Positions 41,276 through 50,800 of a stretch of 64,000 nucleotides of DNA are shown one piece after another. Position 1 is the stretch's first letter; the number at the start of each line of letters is the position of its first letter. Both the position numbers and the translations under genes were made by a program. The DNA lies in assembly GCA_002412495.1 (NCBI GenBank), contig DHVE01000080.1, forward strand, positions 76,977-140,976. Direction: 5' to 3'. The notes beneath the pieces are model-generated. The model was not told the origin of the DNA. It saw only the letters and a program-made list of their open reading frames with translations, and ran no database searches. The DNA comes from Betaproteobacteria bacterium UBA5216 (GTDB lineage Bacteria; Pseudomonadota; Gammaproteobacteria; Burkholderiales; SG8-41).

Positions 41276-42490
41276 TCAGCCGCCGCGCGCATGCCACCAC
41301 CGCGCCAGCGGTGACAACGCGCCGAAAATCCCGATGCTGGCAAACGCCAGCCCCCATGCCCACGTGCTGCGATTACCGCCCGCGAGATCCAGCACCACAC
41401 CGAATGACAGCGGCGCCACCAACGCGGCACTGAAACCGATGAACGAATACACCGCCATCATCGCGCCGCGTTGATCGGGAGGCGCCGCGCCGATCGCGCC
41501 TGCGGTCAATGCCGCTGAATCGCCCAGCATCAACGCGTAATGCACGCACATGACGGCGAACACCATGTACCACGGCAGGCCGGCGGTAAAGCCGAGTAAA
41601 CAGGCGAGCAATCCCGATACCGTCATGAACGTAAAAATAATGCGCTGACGGCCATAACGCAGCGCGAGTTCATTGCCGGTAACACTCATCAACGGGCCGC
41701 ACAGATTGATGATGGCCGCGAGCGTGGCCGCACTGATGGCCGTCGCCATGCCGCCGGGCTGCAAGGTGGCGGAGAACACCAGAAACGCCACCATCCACGC
41801 GCGCTGGCCGAATAATTCGAAGTTGTGCACCGCGTAACCGAGTATGTAGTAACGCGTGGCGCGATTGGCCAGCACCGGACGAAAATCCAGCAGGGCAGGC
41901 GAGGCGGCGTGTGCGGCCTGGGTGCGTCCGCGTGGCATCAGCAGATTCACCATCAGCGCCGCCACTACCGGTGCCACCGCGCCGAACAGAAAAGCAGCCT
42001 GCCAGCCGAACACGCGCCCGAGGTAACCACAGACAAAGATGGAGACGCTGGAACCCACGCCGAAACATGCCGCGTAAAACGCCGTGGCGCGCGCCTGTGA
42101 AGTGCCTTCGAGATGATCGGTAAGCGTTTTCAGGCCCGGCATGTAGGTGCCGCCCAACCCGGCGCCGATTAAAAATTGACACAGCAGCGCCGACCACAAA
42201 CCTTGCGCGAACAGCGCAAAACATAACGCACCGAATGCGGACAACAAACACGCCGCGAGATATATGCGCCGCGAATCGATGCGGTCGGTGAGCGCGGTCA
42301 ACACCGGCACCGCCGTCATGTAACCCGCAAACGCAATGCCGCCGATCAAGCCCGCTTCGGAATTCGTGAGGGTCCACTCTCGCTGAAACTGCGGCAGCAA
42401 GGTGGTGTATGCCGCGAAGCCGCTCATGCTGAACGACTCGGCCACGCACATAATCACCGTCATGGCGACGGCGGAACGTGGCGCGTTCAC
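41276..42490 (-). CDS. MFS transporter
   Basis: A 404-residue major facilitator with 12 predicted membrane segments. It contains the FAGYMTAVPVLTALTDRIDSRR loop 2-3 signature and a central charged loop near residue 195 (MPRGRTQAAH). The start is a GTG at 42490; ATG at 42463 (MTVIMCVAES) is an alternative. Substrate unknown. It is convergent with DUF2889. A 24-bp palindrome of the CT/GA hairpin family lies 60 bp upstream. Confidence 0.85.
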   Translation of the reverse strand: MNAPRSAVAMTVIMCVAESFSMSGFAAYTTLLPQFQREWTLTNSEAGLIGGIAFAGYMTAVPVLTALTDRIDSRRIYLAACLLSAFGALCFALFAQGLWSALLCQFLIGAGLGGTYMPGLKTLTDHLEGTSQARATAFYAACFGVGSSVSIFVCGYLGRVFGWQAAFLFGAVAPVVAALMVNLLMPRGRTQAAHAASPALLDFRPVLANRATRYYILGYAVHNFELFGQRAWMVAFLVFSATLQPGGMATAISAATLAAIINLCGPLMSVTGNELALRYGRQRIIFTFMTVSGLLACLLGFTAGLPWYMVFAVMCVHYALMLGDSAALTAGAIGAAPPDQRGAMMAVYSFIGFSAALVAPLSFGVVLDLAGGNRSTWAWGLAFASIGIFGALSPLARWWHARGG

Positions 42491-42549
42491 GTCATTGAAA
42501 TCCCGGAAACATTATGACATGTCCACACCCTCTCCCGGCCTGACGGCCA

Positions 42550-42573
42550 CCCTCTCCCGCATGCGGGAGAGGG
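42550..42573. repeat. CCCTCTCCCGCATGCGGGAGAGGG palindrome (copy 3, 24 bp)
   Basis: A perfect 24-bp palindrome between the MFS and GDSL-hydrolase genes. It is flanked by further CCCTCTCCC and GGGGGAGAGGG tracts, so several alternative stems are possible. Confidence 0.8.
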
Positions 42574-42612
42574 GCTGGGGGAGAGGGCGGCGACGTTATC
42601 CAAATACTCCAA

Positions 42613-43242
42613 CTAAACCGCCCCGGCTTTTTTCAGCAACGCGGCAATGGCTTCCGCCATGCGCCGATAGCCCTTGGCATTGGGGTGTATGGCATCGGAT
42701 TTCTGATCGCGCTGGTACAACACGTCGGTAACGATCTTGCCTTCATAGGGAATGTTGAACTCCCTGGCAATCGCTTCATAGAACGGCGGCGCGCCGGTCA
42801 CCAGCGCCGGTTTCGGCACACCCACCAGCGCCACGGCAATGCCCTGCGCCTGCAGGGTTTTGATAATGGCACGCAAATTCGCTTGCGTCTGGCCTTCATC
42901 CACTTTGCGCAGCATGTCATTGCCGCCAAGACACACGATCATCAGCCTGGGTTTGTGTTCGTCGATCACTTCTTGCAACCGCGCCAATCCGCCTTCGGTA
43001 ACTTCACCGGGCACGCCCGCGCGCACCACTTTGCGCGCGATCAATTGCCCGAGCACGACGGGGTAGCTTTCCGCTTCAGACGCGCCGGTGCCGAATGTCA
43101 GGCTGTCACCGAATGCCACGACCACATCGGTGGGCGCCAGCTTGCCGATCTTGGGCACGCCGGGACCGCAGCCGGCGGCCAGCAGCAGCCATAAGGCAAC
43201 AAGAACATAAGAATTTGTTTTTATTGGATTTTTAAAGGTCAC
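42613..43242 (-). CDS. SGNH/GDSL-family lipoprotein hydrolase (TesA-like)
   Basis: A 209-residue SGNH esterase. Block I is VVAFGDSLTFGTGA (catalytic Ser), block III VCLGGNDML and block V SDAIHPNAKGY (Asp-x-x-His). The N terminus (MTFKNPIKTNSYVLVALWLLLAAGCG) is a signal peptide with lipobox LAAGC, predicting an outer-membrane or periplasmic lipoprotein. The first codons are AT-rich and contain a copy of the dispersed 18-bp motif (43208-43225). It is a probable acyl/lysophospholipase-type esterase; the substrate is not defined. Confidence 0.9.
   Translation of the reverse strand: MTFKNPIKTNSYVLVALWLLLAAGCGPGVPKIGKLAPTDVVVAFGDSLTFGTGASEAESYPVVLGQLIARKVVRAGVPGEVTEGGLARLQEVIDEHKPRLMIVCLGGNDMLRKVDEGQTQANLRAIIKTLQAQGIAVALVGVPKPALVTGAPPFYEAIAREFNIPYEGKIVTDVLYQRDQKSDAIHPNAKGYRRMAEAIAALLKKAGAV
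43208..43225 (-). repeat. Dispersed TAAAAACA-N5-TTA motif, copy f
   Basis: AATAAAAACAAATTCTTA on the minus strand, within the first codons (IKTNSY) of the GDSL lipoprotein gene. Confidence 0.65.
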
Positions 43243-43267
43243 TTAATGCTCTGTTCCCACGTGCGCA

Positions 43268-43726
43268 TCAAAGGATCCCTTCCCCCGCCTGCGGGGGAAG
43301 GTCAGGATGGGGGCACAATATTAGCAATTCACCCAATATTACTTCGAGTACGGCGGCAGTCTCCGCGAACACCTGATTATTCCAAAATCGAACGACTCGA
43401 TACCCTTCAACATTTATTCGCGCATCGCGGCGGACATCATACTCAACTTGGCTCTGGTGCTGACCGCCATCGAGTTCAATCACCAGCTTTGCTTCAAGGC
43501 ACGCAAAGTCCGCCACATATCCGCGAATTGGAACCTGGCGGCGAAAGCGAAAACCAGCCAACTGCCTTCGCCGCAGATGCCGCCAGAGCAAGCGCTCGGC
43601 GTCCGTGGCTTGATTGCGAAGCCTACTGGCACGGCCCTGCGTCAGCTTATCTCGCAATTGCCGCCCCCTCCCCAACCCTCCCCCGCTTACGCAAGGGAGG
43701 GAGCCACACAGCATCTTGCCCGACAC
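43268..43726 (-). CDS. DUF559 (very-short-patch-repair-like) endonuclease-fold protein
   Basis: A DUF559 protein: LRNQATDAERLLWRHLRRRQLAGF, then FRRQVPIRGYVADFACLEAKLVIELDGGQH and GYRVVRFWNNQV, the Vsr/PD-(D/E)XK-like core. Both ends of the open frame run into GC-rich CT/GA repeats (CVSGGGLGRG at the start and CPHPDLPPQAGEG at the end). This is typical of this family, which is often found embedded in such repeats. The real start may be nearer LRDKLTQGRA. Biochemical function is unproven. Confidence 0.8.
   Translation of the reverse strand: MSGKMLCGSLPCVSGGGLGRGRQLRDKLTQGRASRLRNQATDAERLLWRHLRRRQLAGFRFRRQVPIRGYVADFACLEAKLVIELDGGQHQSQVEYDVRRDARINVEGYRVVRFWNNQVFAETAAVLEVILGELLILCPHPDLPPQAGEGIL
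43278..43301. repeat. CCTTCCCCCGC...GCGGGGGAAGG hairpin (copy 4)
   Basis: An 11-bp perfect inverted repeat with a 2-bp loop at the 3' end of the DUF559 gene. It belongs to the same hairpin family as copies 1-3 and encodes the repeat-derived C terminus of that protein. Confidence 0.75.
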
Positions 43727-43744
43727 TCATCACCAGACTAACGT

Positions 43745-45382
43745 TCACTTGCGCTTTGCCATCCGCCCGCGCTTGAAATCCCGCACAATTTCGCGCGCGG
43801 CATTGTGTCCCGGCGCGCCGGTGACGCCACCGCCCGGATGTGTGCCCGCACTGCACATATAAAGACCCTTGATCGGCCCGCGATACGCGCCGTGACCCAG
43901 CAGAGGGCGCGCGCTCCACAGTTGGTCGAGCGTCAGCGCGCCATGAAAAATATCACCGCCGGTCAGGCCAAATTTCTTCTCCAGATCGAGCGGCGACAAC
44001 ACCATGCGGCCCAGCACGCTGGCCTTGAAATTCGGCGCGTACTGATTCACCGTGTCGATCACCAGATCAGCGGCGGGTTCCTTGATCTCGTTCCAATCGA
44101 GCCCCTTCGGCAGCACCGGATTGAAGTGCTGGCAAAACAGACTGGCCACGTGCTGCCCCGCCGGCGCGAGCGAATCATCGACGGTGGACGGAATCAGCAT
44201 CTCCACCACCGGCGCGCGCGAGCAGCCCAGCGTACGCGCATCAAAATACGCCTGCTCCATGTATTTAAGCGACGGCGCGATGATGATGCCCGACTTGTGA
44301 TGATCGCGAGCGTGCTTGCCCGGCAGCGCGCTGAAATCCGGCAGCTCCGATAACGCCACATTCATGCGAAACGTGCCCGATGCGCACTTGTAGTTGCGCA
44401 TGCGCTGCAGAAAATCCGCGTCGAGCACATGCGGCTGCATGAGTTTTGTGTACAACAGTTTCGGATTCACGCCCGACACCACGCAGCGCCCCTCGATCAC
44501 GCGGCCATCGGTGAGTTGCACGCCCTGCACGCCGCGCATATCGACGCAAACGTTTTCGACTTCACTGCCGGTGATGATTTCGACGCCGCGCGACTCGGCC
44601 TCTTTGCGCATGGCTTGCGTGATCGCGCCCATGCCGCCGATGGCATGCCCCCACGCGCCGCGATGGCCGTTGACCTCGCCGATCACGTGATGCAGCAGCA
44701 CATACGCGGAACCGGGCGTATACGGACTGGCAAAATGGCCGACGATGGCGTCGAAACCAAACGCCGCCTTGATGGGATCAGACTCGAACCACGCATCGAG
44801 CACGTCGCCCGCACTCTTGGTAAAAAAATCCAGCACGTCGCGGCGTGCCGGCATATCGAGCTTTTTCAGGCGCTTGGCGGTTTGTAGCGCGCTCATGAAA
44901 TCAGTGACGCCGCCGCCCACGTTAGGCGGCGTTTCGAGCAGCATTTCACGCACCACGTCGGCGGCGCGCTCCAGCATGGCGTAGTACTGCGGCAGGCGTT
45001 CGGCATCCCGCTTTGAAAACCGCGCCACGGCTTCCTGTGTTTCAGCAATCGTGCGCCCGACCAGCAAATACTTGTTGTCGGGCAACGGCAAGAAATTCGC
45101 CGAGGGACGTTCGACAATGCGCAGTCCGTGTTCAGCCAAGCGCAAATCGGCAATCACCTTGGGATGCAGCAGGCTCACCGTGTAGCTGGCGGTGGAATTG
45201 CGAAAGCCGGGAAAAAATTCTTCGGTCACCGCCGCGCCGCCGACGATATTGCGCCGCTCGACCAGCCGAACTTTCAACCCGGCGCCGGCGAGATAACAGG
45301 CGCACACCAAACCATTGTGGCCGCCGCCGATGATTACCGCGTCAAATAGCGTTGTGAGTGACGTTTGTGACTTTAGTGACAT
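43745..45382 (-). CDS. FAD-dependent oxidoreductase, phytoene desaturase / PYROXD2-like
   Basis: A 545-residue flavoprotein. The Rossmann dinucleotide motif is VIIGGGHNGLVCACYLAGAG (about 16-35), followed by VERRNIVGGAAVTEE. The C-terminal FAD motif is GLYMCSAGTHPGGGVTGAPGHNAA. Overall it matches the NAD(P)/FAD oxidoreductase group that includes human PYROXD2 and bacterial phytoene desaturase-like proteins. No carotenoid genes are nearby, so a carotenoid role is not supported. It is divergent from the protease gene across 140 bp. Confidence 0.9.
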   Translation of the reverse strand: MSLKSQTSLTTLFDAVIIGGGHNGLVCACYLAGAGLKVRLVERRNIVGGAAVTEEFFPGFRNSTASYTVSLLHPKVIADLRLAEHGLRIVERPSANFLPLPDNKYLLVGRTIAETQEAVARFSKRDAERLPQYYAMLERAADVVREMLLETPPNVGGGVTDFMSALQTAKRLKKLDMPARRDVLDFFTKSAGDVLDAWFESDPIKAAFGFDAIVGHFASPYTPGSAYVLLHHVIGEVNGHRGAWGHAIGGMGAITQAMRKEAESRGVEIITGSEVENVCVDMRGVQGVQLTDGRVIEGRCVVSGVNPKLLYTKLMQPHVLDADFLQRMRNYKCASGTFRMNVALSELPDFSALPGKHARDHHKSGIIIAPSLKYMEQAYFDARTLGCSRAPVVEMLIPSTVDDSLAPAGQHVASLFCQHFNPVLPKGLDWNEIKEPAADLVIDTVNQYAPNFKASVLGRMVLSPLDLEKKFGLTGGDIFHGALTLDQLWSARPLLGHGAYRGPIKGLYMCSAGTHPGGGVTGAPGHNAAREIVRDFKRGRMAKRK

Positions 45383-45522
45383 GGGACCATCGCGAAAAGC
45401 CGGTATTATCCCCGCTCGGGATGCGAACTGCCAGCCACCAGGGGCGTGCCACAGTACACCCAGTGCATCATCAAGCGTTAAATTGAACGCGCGGCCCCGT
45501 CAATTGTCTTTAGAATGCCTCC

Positions 45523-46683
45523 ATGAAAAAAAGCGCCCTGTGTGTGATGCCCGTGGTACTTGTGGCCTTGCTGACGCCCGCCGTCACTTCGGCCGTGCAA
45601 TGGCGCAATCTGAATGCGGCCGGCGATTTTCAGTCGATGGTGGATATGGACAGCGTCACCAGCGCACAGGGCGTGCAGCGATTCATGCTGCGCCGCGCGT
45701 TTAATGCGCCGCAGACTTTGCCGTCGGGGCACACTTACCGCAGCACGCGCCTGCATTATGTTGGCGATTGCTCGCGCGGCACGCTCGCGGCGGCACTCAC
45801 CGCTTATTACGGTGAAGACCGCAAACTGATCCACAGCGAGCAGCGCTCACCGATACGCCGCTCGGATTTTGCCGCGCCCGACAGCAGCGATGTTGCCGAG
45901 GCGATGAACCTCGCCTGCCAGCGCATAGCCGAAGGGCCCGCCGCACCCGTGACGCCGGGCACACCCGCGCCCCCCGTGCAGATTACGGTCAAGCCCGCGC
46001 CGCAGCCGCCCGCGCGCGGCAGTACCAGCGGCTCGGGCATTATCGTCAGCGAATCCGGCCAGGTGCTGACCAATCATCACGTGGTTAACGCTTGCGACGC
46101 GCATGAAGTAATCGACGGCAACAACGCCGTGCTGCCGGCCACGTTGCTGGCCTCGGATACACAACGTGATCTGGCGTTGCTGGCCGTGGATAAACGTTTC
46201 GCCAACGTGGCGCGCGTGCGCAGCGATGCGTCGCCCAAACTGGGCGAAGCGATCACGGTGGTGGGTTATCCGCTGGTGAACGTGCTTGGCTCCAATCCGA
46301 CGGTCGGCTTCGGGCATGTGAGCTCGACCACCGGCATCCGCAACAACCCCGGGCAGATGCAGATCTCGGTGCCGATACAACGCGGCAACAGCGGCGGCCC
46401 GGTGTTTGATCAGGCGGGCAACGTGATCGGCGTGGTGGTTTCCAAACTCGACGCGCTAAAAATGGCCGCAGCGGCGGGCGACCTGCCGCAGAACGTCAAT
46501 TTCGCGATACGCGGTGAAGTGATGCGCACGTTTCTGGAAACCCATCAGGTGAATTTCCCGGTGTCGCGCAGCAGCTCCAAACTGGAAAATACCGATATTG
46601 CCAGTCAGGGTGCGGCGGTGACGGTCCGGGTGCGGTGTGTGCGGCGGCCGGTGGCGGTGCCTGTAGCAGCGAACCCACATTAA
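45523..46683 (+). CDS. Exported trypsin-like (HtrA-type) serine protease
   Basis: A 386-residue protein with a signal peptide (1-24, ending TSAVQW). A Cys-containing N-terminal domain (25-135, resembling surface-adhesin-E-like domains) and a Pro-rich linker follow, then a chymotrypsin-fold protease without PDZ domain. Triad: His in LTNHHVVNAC, Asp in DTQRDLALLAVD, Ser in QRGNSGGPVFDQ. The tail (VRVRCVRRPV) is short. A periplasmic or surface protease is likely. The 3' 340 bp are duplicated at 47391-47738, beyond the vapBC pair. Confidence 0.88.
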   Translation: MKKSALCVMPVVLVALLTPAVTSAVQWRNLNAAGDFQSMVDMDSVTSAQGVQRFMLRRAFNAPQTLPSGHTYRSTRLHYVGDCSRGTLAAALTAYYGEDRKLIHSEQRSPIRRSDFAAPDSSDVAEAMNLACQRIAEGPAAPVTPGTPAPPVQITVKPAPQPPARGSTSGSGIIVSESGQVLTNHHVVNACDAHEVIDGNNAVLPATLLASDTQRDLALLAVDKRFANVARVRSDASPKLGEAITVVGYPLVNVLGSNPTVGFGHVSSTTGIRNNPGQMQISVPIQRGNSGGPVFDQAGNVIGVVVSKLDALKMAAAAGDLPQNVNFAIRGEVMRTFLETHQVNFPVSRSSSKLENTDIASQGAAVTVRVRCVRRPVAVPVAANPH

Positions 46684-46750
46684 TCCTTCGGGACGCGGGC
46701 CACGCTCAGTTCAAGGAATGGCTTGGTTCGAAAGGCGAATTGGCCGAAAC

Positions 46751-47152
46751 CTATGCGCGCCGCAGTGCAGACTTTAGCGCAAGGTGTTTTACAAAGGGGT
46801 CAAAATCACGGTCGGAATACAGCAACGGCGTGCGGTGCTCGATACAAAAGGTGGCGATAATCGCATCCGTGGTTTTTCCCACGGTGATGCCCTTTTTTCG
46901 CAACACTCGATAATTCTCAGCCGTCTTGACCGCAAGATCCTTTCCCAAGAGTTCATATAGCGGCAGGTCACGCAGCGGTTCTTTCGCTGACTCGTAATCA
47001 GCATCCATGCGAAAGCCTTGCAACACTTCAGTAAGTATCAGGTCGCCAATAGCGACGGGCTCCACACCCAGCAGCGAGTCGAGATAGTCAGTTTCCCGCG
47101 TAAGATGGCCGTTGAAATAATCCACCCACACGCTGGAATCGACGAGAATCAT
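46751..47152 (-). CDS. vapC: PIN-domain toxin, VapC family
   Basis: A 133-residue PIN ribonuclease. Conserved acidic residues: D5 (ILVDSSVWVDYF), the Glu of TEVLQGF, the Asp of KTTDAIIATFC and DRDFD. VapC toxins cleave tRNA or rRNA and are neutralised by a VapB partner. The start overlaps the antitoxin stop by four bases (ATGA). The pair lies between the intact protease gene and its truncated copy, convergent with the protease. Confidence 0.92.
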   Translation of the reverse strand: MILVDSSVWVDYFNGHLTRETDYLDSLLGVEPVAIGDLILTEVLQGFRMDADYESAKEPLRDLPLYELLGKDLAVKTAENYRVLRKKGITVGKTTDAIIATFCIEHRTPLLYSDRDFDPFVKHLALKSALRRA

Positions 47153-47343
47153 AAATCCGTACGCATCCGGTCGAGATCATCGCGCCACGCCAGTTTGCCG
47201 CGAAAGCCTTTTAGGGCTTCTTGTTTTTTAAGCTGGATCAAAGCCTTCAATCCCAGCTCCACGGCCTCTTTTTTGGTACGTGCGCCGCTTGCCTTGATGG
47301 CATTGGAAATCAGTTTTTCATCGATCACAATATTGATTCGCAT
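47149..47343 (-). CDS. vapB: VapB-type antitoxin
   Basis: A 64-residue antitoxin. ATG 47343 (MRINIVIDEKLISNAI) is used; the longer open frame to 47511 is unrelated sequence overlapping the protease copy. It has a ribbon-helix-helix-like N terminus (RINIVIDEKLIS, KKEAVELGLKALI) and an acidic/basic C-terminal tail (KLAWRDDLDRMRTDL) that would block VapC. It should autoregulate the operon together with VapC. Confidence 0.88.
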   Translation of the reverse strand: MRINIVIDEKLISNAIKASGARTKKEAVELGLKALIQLKKQEALKGFRGKLAWRDDLDRMRTDL

Positions 47344-47390
47344 CTGCGGCCCCTGTGTGTATGGCTTTTTATAGTTGCACAAATTCCGGC

Positions 47391-47738
47391 ATTCGCAGCA
47401 ACTCTGGTCAGATACAAATCTCGGTAAGGATCCAACGCGGCAACAGCGGCAGCCCGGTGTTCTATCAGGCGGGCAATGTGATCGGCATGGTGATCCCAAA
47501 ACTGGACGCACTGAAAATGCCCGCGGCAGCAGGCGACCTGCCGCAGAACGTAAACTTTGCGATACGCGGCGAAGTGATGCGCACGTTTCTGGAAACCCAT
47601 CAGGTGAAATTCCCGGTGTCGCGCAGCGTCTCCAAACAGGAAAATGCCGATATCGCCAGCCTAGGCGCGGCGGTCAAGGTGCGGGTGCGGTGTGCGCGCA
47701 GACCGGCGCCGATGACGCTGGCGACGGCACCATCGTAA
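47391..47738 (+). pseudogene. Truncated copy of the trypsin-like protease 3' end
   Basis: The sequence is homologous, with high nucleotide identity by eye, to about 46332-46680 of the intact protease gene. It begins near the GIRNNPGQ codons. The copy retains a serine-motif remnant (QRGNSGSPVFYQ) and the full C-terminal region through LETHQVKFPVSRS. It lacks the signal peptide, His and Asp of the triad. A short frame from ATG 47355 could express it but has no ribosome site. The vapBC pair lies between the two copies. Confidence 0.85.
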
Positions 47739-47776
47739 ACGCGCTATCGCGCCAAGATTGATATCACATAAATACC

Positions 47777-47794
47777 AATAAAAACAATACATTA
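47777..47794 (+). repeat. Dispersed TAAAAACA-N5-TTA motif, copy g
   Basis: AATAAAAACAATACATTA, between the protease-copy pseudogene and the adhesin terminator. Confidence 0.65.
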
Positions 47795-47830
47795 AATTTA
47801 AAAAAGCTCGGCGCTAACAGCGCCGAGCTT
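47795..47830 (-). terminator. Intrinsic terminator of the giant adhesin gene
   Basis: On the minus strand AAGCTCGGCGCT and AGCGCCGAGCTT (47830-47819 with 47815-47804) form a perfect 12-bp stem with a 3-base loop. It is followed by TTTTTTAAATTT. It lies 26 bp after the adhesin stop codon. Confidence 0.9.
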
Positions 47831-47855
47831 CGACCTTAAGTACGCCTGCCGCAGA

Positions 47856-50800
47856 TTAAGTCACATTGCGGGTCACGTCGATATCAACCAGCAGGGTGGC
47901 TAGGCCATTGGTGTAACTCGCATAGGTCTGCGGACCAATTACCTGATTCGCTCCCTGTACCCAGCCCTGGCCTGTACTGTTCACAACATCACCAACGTTA
48001 CCAAGCACGACCACTTGATTGCTAGTGCTTGAAAGATCGAGCACGTCCTGCAGTGATAGCGACAATGTATTGTTACCAGTTCCGGTGAGGTCAATGTTCT
48101 CGATATTCTGGATCTTCGTTTGCGCAAGCGCCGTCAGATCGAGAGACTGCCCAGCACCGTCGAACCGCAACGTGTCGCTGCCTGCTCCGCCATCGTAAAC
48201 GGTATTGGCAGTACCCGGGAAATCCGCCGGATCGTAGACAAGAATGTCGTTTCCGCCACTACCCTGCATCACATCCGCACCAGCAGTTCCGACGAAAGTT
48301 GTTCCGCCCTCGATCGTGACGTGGAGCGTCTGGTTCTCAGTGGTGTCGCCATCGGCATCCACTATCGCGAAACTAAAGTCGAGATTGGCATCCTGCGTAT
48401 TAGTATTCGACGACACGAAGCCAATATCAACGATCTTGATGACATCATTGTCATCGGTGTTATCGGCACCCGCGGTCGTGAAAATCTCGGTGTTTGCAGT
48501 GCTCGACCCTCCGCTCGCTCCGGTCAGTCGATTGAGATCAATGCCGGCACCAGAGTTGCCCTCGGTCGAAACAATCAACTGCGCGCCATTGATAACCCAA
48601 TTTTCACCGGCCCCGTTGTAGTCGTTGCTTTCGATAATCACCACACCGTCACTGCCATCCGCGAAGGTAATCCCATAAGGATTTGACTCGCTGGACAAGT
48701 AAATGTCACCGTAGTCAACGACGATTGCGCGGGTTGTTGTATTTAACGGATTGGTGGGATCGACGAGTTTGAGGATGATGACAAAGTCCTCTCCCGCGGT
48801 CAGTCCATCGAGCTTCATAAACAAACCGTTCGTTGTTGCCGTACCCGCGCCGGGATTCAGCGCGCCCCCGGGACTGGCAAGGTAGAAGTTCATGTCTAGG
48901 ACCTCGCCATCCTGCAAGGTGTCGCTGGCGACACCATTTGCGCCACCTGAAATACTGACCCAAGTTTGCGCGCCAACAAACGTTTCGCCATTCGTAAAGG
49001 CTTGATCGCCGCTGCTCGTCTTGAAATCCACCGGAGCGCCGCCCACCTCCTCCCCGCCAGTAAAGCGCACGTAGAACGAGTCGGCAAGCTTGGAGACCAC
49101 AATCTCAGGCTGGCTCGCGCCGCCCGGAACCAGGTCAAAGCTCTCCTTGGAAACCGTACCGCTTGTGGTCAGCACCGTAAAGCTGCTGATCGGCGCCGCC
49201 AAATCCAGAGTGTACGTCCCGGCTACCTTGTCAAAAGTAAGAGTACCGGTAGCGTTGGTCAACACCAGCGGCGTCAAGGGATTTGCGGCGTATGAGAACG
49301 CAACATTAAAGACGGCCTGTGTCGCACTTTCGGACGACAAGGTTACCGATTGCCCACTGATGGCCGAGGTACCTACTGTGCCCGACAAGGTAAACGCCGA
49401 AAAGTCCGAGTTTCCCGAGTCGTAGGTACTACGGCTGTCAGCGCCGATGTTGTAATCGAAAATACCTGTGCCACCAGTGGTCAAGTTAAGCGCATTTGCG
49501 TAAACAAGGTTGGACTTGTTCTCAATCACCGGGCCGTCGTCCTCGAAGGACAGCGCCTGGCCAATGTTGGCCACCGCGCTCGCGGTGTCGCCATCGCCAT
49601 CAGTGATGGTCGCCGTCAAGGTAATGAGCGTGGCAAGCGACAGGGTCTTCGCGTCGTCGTGATCCGTAGGCGTGCTGCCGTCGATGTCATGCATCACTGC
49701 GCGAACTTGATCCAGCGACAGGCTGCCGCCGCTGTTGGTGACGCGGAAGGCGATCACGCCCGCCGGATCGGCCACGCCGCCAGAACCCACGCGGCCCACC
49801 ACGTCGTTGCCGTCCATGTACAGGTAGATCGATTGCCCGGTGGCCGTATCGTCCAGACCGGAATCCGCACCCGTGGCGCTGATGCCCAGCGCGTAGGTCG
49901 TGCTCGCCGTGCCGTCCGCGCCACCCGCGCTGGTGAACAGGCCGGTGAAGCTCGTCGGGCCTGCGTTGGTCGTGAGTATCGTCTCGTCCACCGTCAGCGT
50001 CGGCGCGGCTACCGCGTTGCGGCTGATGCTCGGGCCGTCGTCGTTGAAGGTCACATTGAGCGTACCTGTTGTCGCACTGCCATCGCTATCAGTCACGGTA
50101 TAGGTGAGGCCGACTTCCGGTGCGCTGGTCTCGTCGCCGCCCGCCGCGTGCAGCACGTTATCGAGCAAGGTCACCGTGAAAGCGCCCGTAGTCGGGTTCA
50201 CCTGCACCGTAAAAAGGTCTATGCCGACGCGAGAACCGTCTGCAATCGTCGCGGTCAGCGTGCTGCCACTCCAACTGTAGGTCACGGTTTCAGTGCCCAC
50301 CGTGCCGGTGCCCGCACCCAAACTTGTGCCACCGTTCGCCACGGATGCCATTGAAGCCAAGGTAACCGAACCTGCACCGTCACCACCAAAGCTAAAGTCC
50401 AGCGTGCCGGTGTAGATTGCTTCACTTGGGTTCAGCGGAACTTCTCCCGCGTTGGCATCGATGTCATTGATGGTGCTGGCCGGGTTGTCACCCGCCAAAC
50501 CATCGTCGTCTACGGCAGCTATGGTGCGACCGCCCAAGGGACTATTGGCATCTTTGATAGCAAAGCTGAGGTTGGCAGTCGCAGTATCGCCATCGCCATC
50601 CGTAACGGTGAACGTGGCACTGTCCGTGGCCGCTACCGTGTTGTTCGGCACACGATAGCTGTAGCTGCCGTCCGCCTTTACCTTGATGAACCCGCCACCA
50701 ATATCAACTTCCTGCGAGTAGTTGCTGTCCGCCGCATTGAACACTAGCGCCGTGCCGTCGATGTGAGTAACCGTCGCGCCGTCAGTGCCGGCATCAAAGA

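Noticed and set aside
43745..45382. Carotenoid biosynthesis assignment for the phytoene desaturase-like gene
   Set aside because: No crtB/crtE or other carotenoid genes are nearby, and the sequence is closer to PYROXD2-like oxidoreductases.
46684..47390. The segment between the protease gene and its copy as an insertion sequence
   Set aside because: No transposase and no terminal inverted repeats; it contains only the vapBC pair.
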